A stretch of 24,068 nt of DNA. Source: UMGS1002 sp050946195 (GTDB lineage Bacteria; Bacillota; Clostridia; Oscillospirales; CAG-272). The position numbers were made by a program, and so were the translations under genes. Under the pieces are notes generated by a model that made no database searches, had not been told where the DNA came from, and saw only the letters and a program-made list of their open reading frames with translations. Position 1 is the first letter of the stretch, and every line of letters starts with the position of its first letter. The stretch covers positions 1-24,068 of the forward strand of contig JBMNUI010000029.1 in assembly GCA_050946195.1 (NCBI GenBank), read 5' to 3'. Positions 22,346 to 24,068 of the stretch are shown piece after piece.

Positions 22346-24068
22346 GACCAAAAGGGTACCCCGGGGGACATTTGCACTGGTCGTCTCGCTGCTTATTGCG
22401 GCGGCGGTGTCGGTGCTTTTAATGTTCCTCGGCGCCCGGACTAAATATGTATCCTTTTATCTTGTGGCGGCGCTTGCTCTTTATCCCGCACTGGTAAATA
22501 CGATCCTGCTGATCGGAGGAGGCAGGGTGTCGGAGCCCAATAAGCCCGAGCGTCGTGTGAACGAGGGTAAAAGGTGGCTGCGCCGGATATTCTCGACACT
22601 GTACTTCTGGTTGCGTCTGGGCGTGTTTTATGTCCGAATGTGGCTCCTCAAAAGGCGGACGCCTGTTGCGGTCGGGCTTGTTTTCATCATAACCGTATTC
22701 TATCAGCTTCATTTCTACCTTATAGCCCGCCGGATGACCTCGATTTACTCGGTCGGGTATGTCGCCGCGGGTGCGCTGCTTGTCTTTTTCCTGATATTTG
22801 TTGCACTTGAGAAGTGGTGTAAACACAACGAATCAGAGGATGAGCGCATTGGCGTGCTGCTGCGCAATCTGCGCGGGGCGATTGCAATCGGTAGGTCGGC
22901 AATCCTGCTCACAATGGTCGCGGTTGTAGTCAAGCTGCTCGGCTACTATGACGCGCAGAAGTGGCTGGTTTACATACTTTATGTGCTCTGGGCATATGCT
23001 TCGGTGTTTATTGTAATCTCGCTTGTCGTGCGACTTGTGAAGAAGGAGCTCTGGACATCGCCGGCAATAAACATTCCGCTGCCCTTTGCCATCGGCCGCG
23101 ACAGCGACCTCAGTCTGCTTTCCTACCTTGAGAAAAACACCGGAATTACCATGCGCTCGCTCTGGAGCCTGCGCATGATAAAGGCCATTCTGCCATACAC
23201 CCTGATAGTCGCCGCGGCGCTTTTGTGGTTTGCAACCGGGCTTGTTCAGGTCGAATCCTACCAGACCGGCGCGGTTTATCGTTTAGGCAAGATTCAGGAT
23301 AAGCTGCTCGAGCCGGGGCTGCATATAAGGCTCCCCTGGCCGATTGAAAAGGTCGAGATTTACAACACCGAGCAGGTCAGAAATATTATAATAGGTTACC
23401 AGTCCACAACGGTTATCGATAATACCTGGTCGGACACCCACGGCACATATGAATACAAGCTGCTGCTCGGAAGCGGGGACGAGCTGGTCTCAATCAACCT
23501 CAGGGTCGAGTATAAAATCAGAGACCTGAAAACTTATCTGCTCTGCAACTCGTCGCCCGAGCGGGTGCTTGAGGCGCTGGCATACGAGCTTGTGACCGCC
23601 CGGACCATCAACACCGACCTTGAGTCGCTGCTCTCGGTCAACCGCTCTGCCTTTGCCGAGGATTTCAAAAACGAGCTGGCCGAGCGTGCCGGGAATTTCA
23701 ATACCGGCCTTGAGGTGGTCAGCGTGGTGCTTGAGAGCATCCACCCGCCGGTCGAGGTGGCGTCGGTTTATCAGGGGATAATCAGCGCCGAGATTGAAAG
23801 GGACAAATACATACTTGAAGCCGAGGCCAAAGCCGCCGTGACGCTGGCCGAGGCCAAAGCCCGGTACGACACCGCGCTGAGCACCGCCAACTCGGCATAT
23901 TACACCAAGACCGCCGAGGCCAAAGCCGCCGTCGCACAGTTTATGGCAAGCGTGGCAGCCGACAATGAGTATTCGGATGCATACAGGTACTACAAATACA
24001 TCAAAGCCATAGCCTCTGCATACGGCGGGGCGCGGCTGGTTATCGTCGGAGAAGGAATCGACAGCTCA
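22335..24068 (+). CDS. Polytopic SPFH/HflK-like membrane protein (partial, runs off the window)
   Basis: At least 578 codons, open to the end of the window. Residues ~12-300 hold about seven or eight hydrophobic segments, one of which (~290-305) leads into an SPFH/prohibitin domain that starts with VESYQTGAVYRLGK (~306), then EPGLHIRLPWPIEKVEIYN, SINLRVEYKIRDL, and a C-terminal coiled region rich in EAKA repeats (~490-540). That C-terminal layout is that of HflK, a subunit of the HflKC complex that controls FtsH. But HflK has only one N-terminal helix, so this is a variant with an added membrane region. GGGAGG precedes the ATG at 22335; it overlaps the previous lipoprotein gene, so it is probably cotranscribed with both LRR genes. 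An HflC-like partner could follow outside the window. Confidence 0.8.
   Translation, partial: MKNKTKRVPRGTFALVVSLLIAAAVSVLLMFLGARTKYVSFYLVAALALYPALVNTILLIGGGRVSEPNKPERRVNEGKRWLRRIFSTLYFWLRLGVFYVRMWLLKRRTPVAVGLVFIITVFYQLHFYLIARRMTSIYSVGYVAAGALLVFFLIFVALEKWCKHNESEDERIGVLLRNLRGAIAIGRSAILLTMVAVVVKLLGYYDAQKWLVYILYVLWAYASVFIVISLVVRLVKKELWTSPAINIPLPFAIGRDSDLSLLSYLEKNTGITMRSLWSLRMIKAILPYTLIVAAALLWFATGLVQVESYQTGAVYRLGKIQDKLLEPGLHIRLPWPIEKVEIYNTEQVRNIIIGYQSTTVIDNTWSDTHGTYEYKLLLGSGDELVSINLRVEYKIRDLKTYLLCNSSPERVLEALAYELVTARTINTDLESLLSVNRSAFAEDFKNELAERAGNFNTGLEVVSVVLESIHPPVEVASVYQGIISAEIERDKYILEAEAKAAVTLAEAKARYDTALSTANSAYYTKTAEAKAAVAQFMASVAADNEYSDAYRYYKYIKAIASAYGGARLVIVGEGIDSS

Overview
The window looks like part of the chromosome of an endospore-forming anaerobic Firmicute (class Clostridia, perhaps an uncultured Oscillospirales-type lineage). 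This rests on a full set of spore-germination genes of clostridial type (SleC-like cortex hydrolase, Csp-like subtilases, GerA/GerC/GerB receptor), strong AAGGAGG ribosome binding sites, TTGACA/TATAAT promoters, BspA-type leucine-rich-repeat lipoproteins and a KamA-family radical SAM enzyme. The species cannot be named from the sequence. The first ~80 bases are G and C homopolymer, probably a contig-end artefact.

Layout. (1) 1-280: low-complexity end and hairpins. (2) 277-1005, minus: TauE/SafE-type permease. (3) 1182-3508, plus: promoter, a D-Ala-D-Ala-ligase-like ATP-grasp enzyme overlapping by ATGA with a lysine-2,3-aminomutase-like radical SAM enzyme that lacks the zinc site, then a terminator. 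(4) 3440-5954, minus: a complete four-gene operon with promoter, class I c-di-GMP riboswitch, small exported protein, MNT nucleotidyltransferase, cupin-like/HD-GYP phosphodiesterase, HEPN protein and terminator. This is the most unusual unit here: an apparent HEPN/MNT pair is split by a c-di-GMP-degrading enzyme, and the whole unit sits behind a c-di-GMP sensor. (5) 6160-15691: a 9.5-kb spore-germination island with two tandem Csp-like subtilases (minus), a divergent SleC-like cortex-lytic enzyme (plus), a convergent amidase-like protein with a degraded zinc site (minus), and a gerA-gerC-gerB receptor operon (minus). (6) 15692-16105: intergenic, with a bidirectional terminator, a 26-bp palindrome and a promoter. 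(7) 16106-16342: small PptA-like tautomerase and terminator. (8) 16593-19799: Ku and LigD, a bacterial NHEJ pair joined stop-to-start. (9) 19902-24068: promoter, two paralogous LRR lipoproteins and a polytopic SPFH/HflK-like protein running off the window, probably one operon.

How the parts fit. In region 5 the Ger receptor would sense germinant, Csp-like proteases would activate the SleC-like zymogen, and SleC would degrade cortex; the Ku-LigD pair would repair double-strand breaks, a job often linked to dormant spores. In region 4 c-di-GMP would control synthesis of an enzyme predicted to destroy c-di-GMP, together with HEPN and MNT proteins and an exported protein. That combination is the best candidate for an undescribed system. 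All functions are read from sequence motifs; no search was run.
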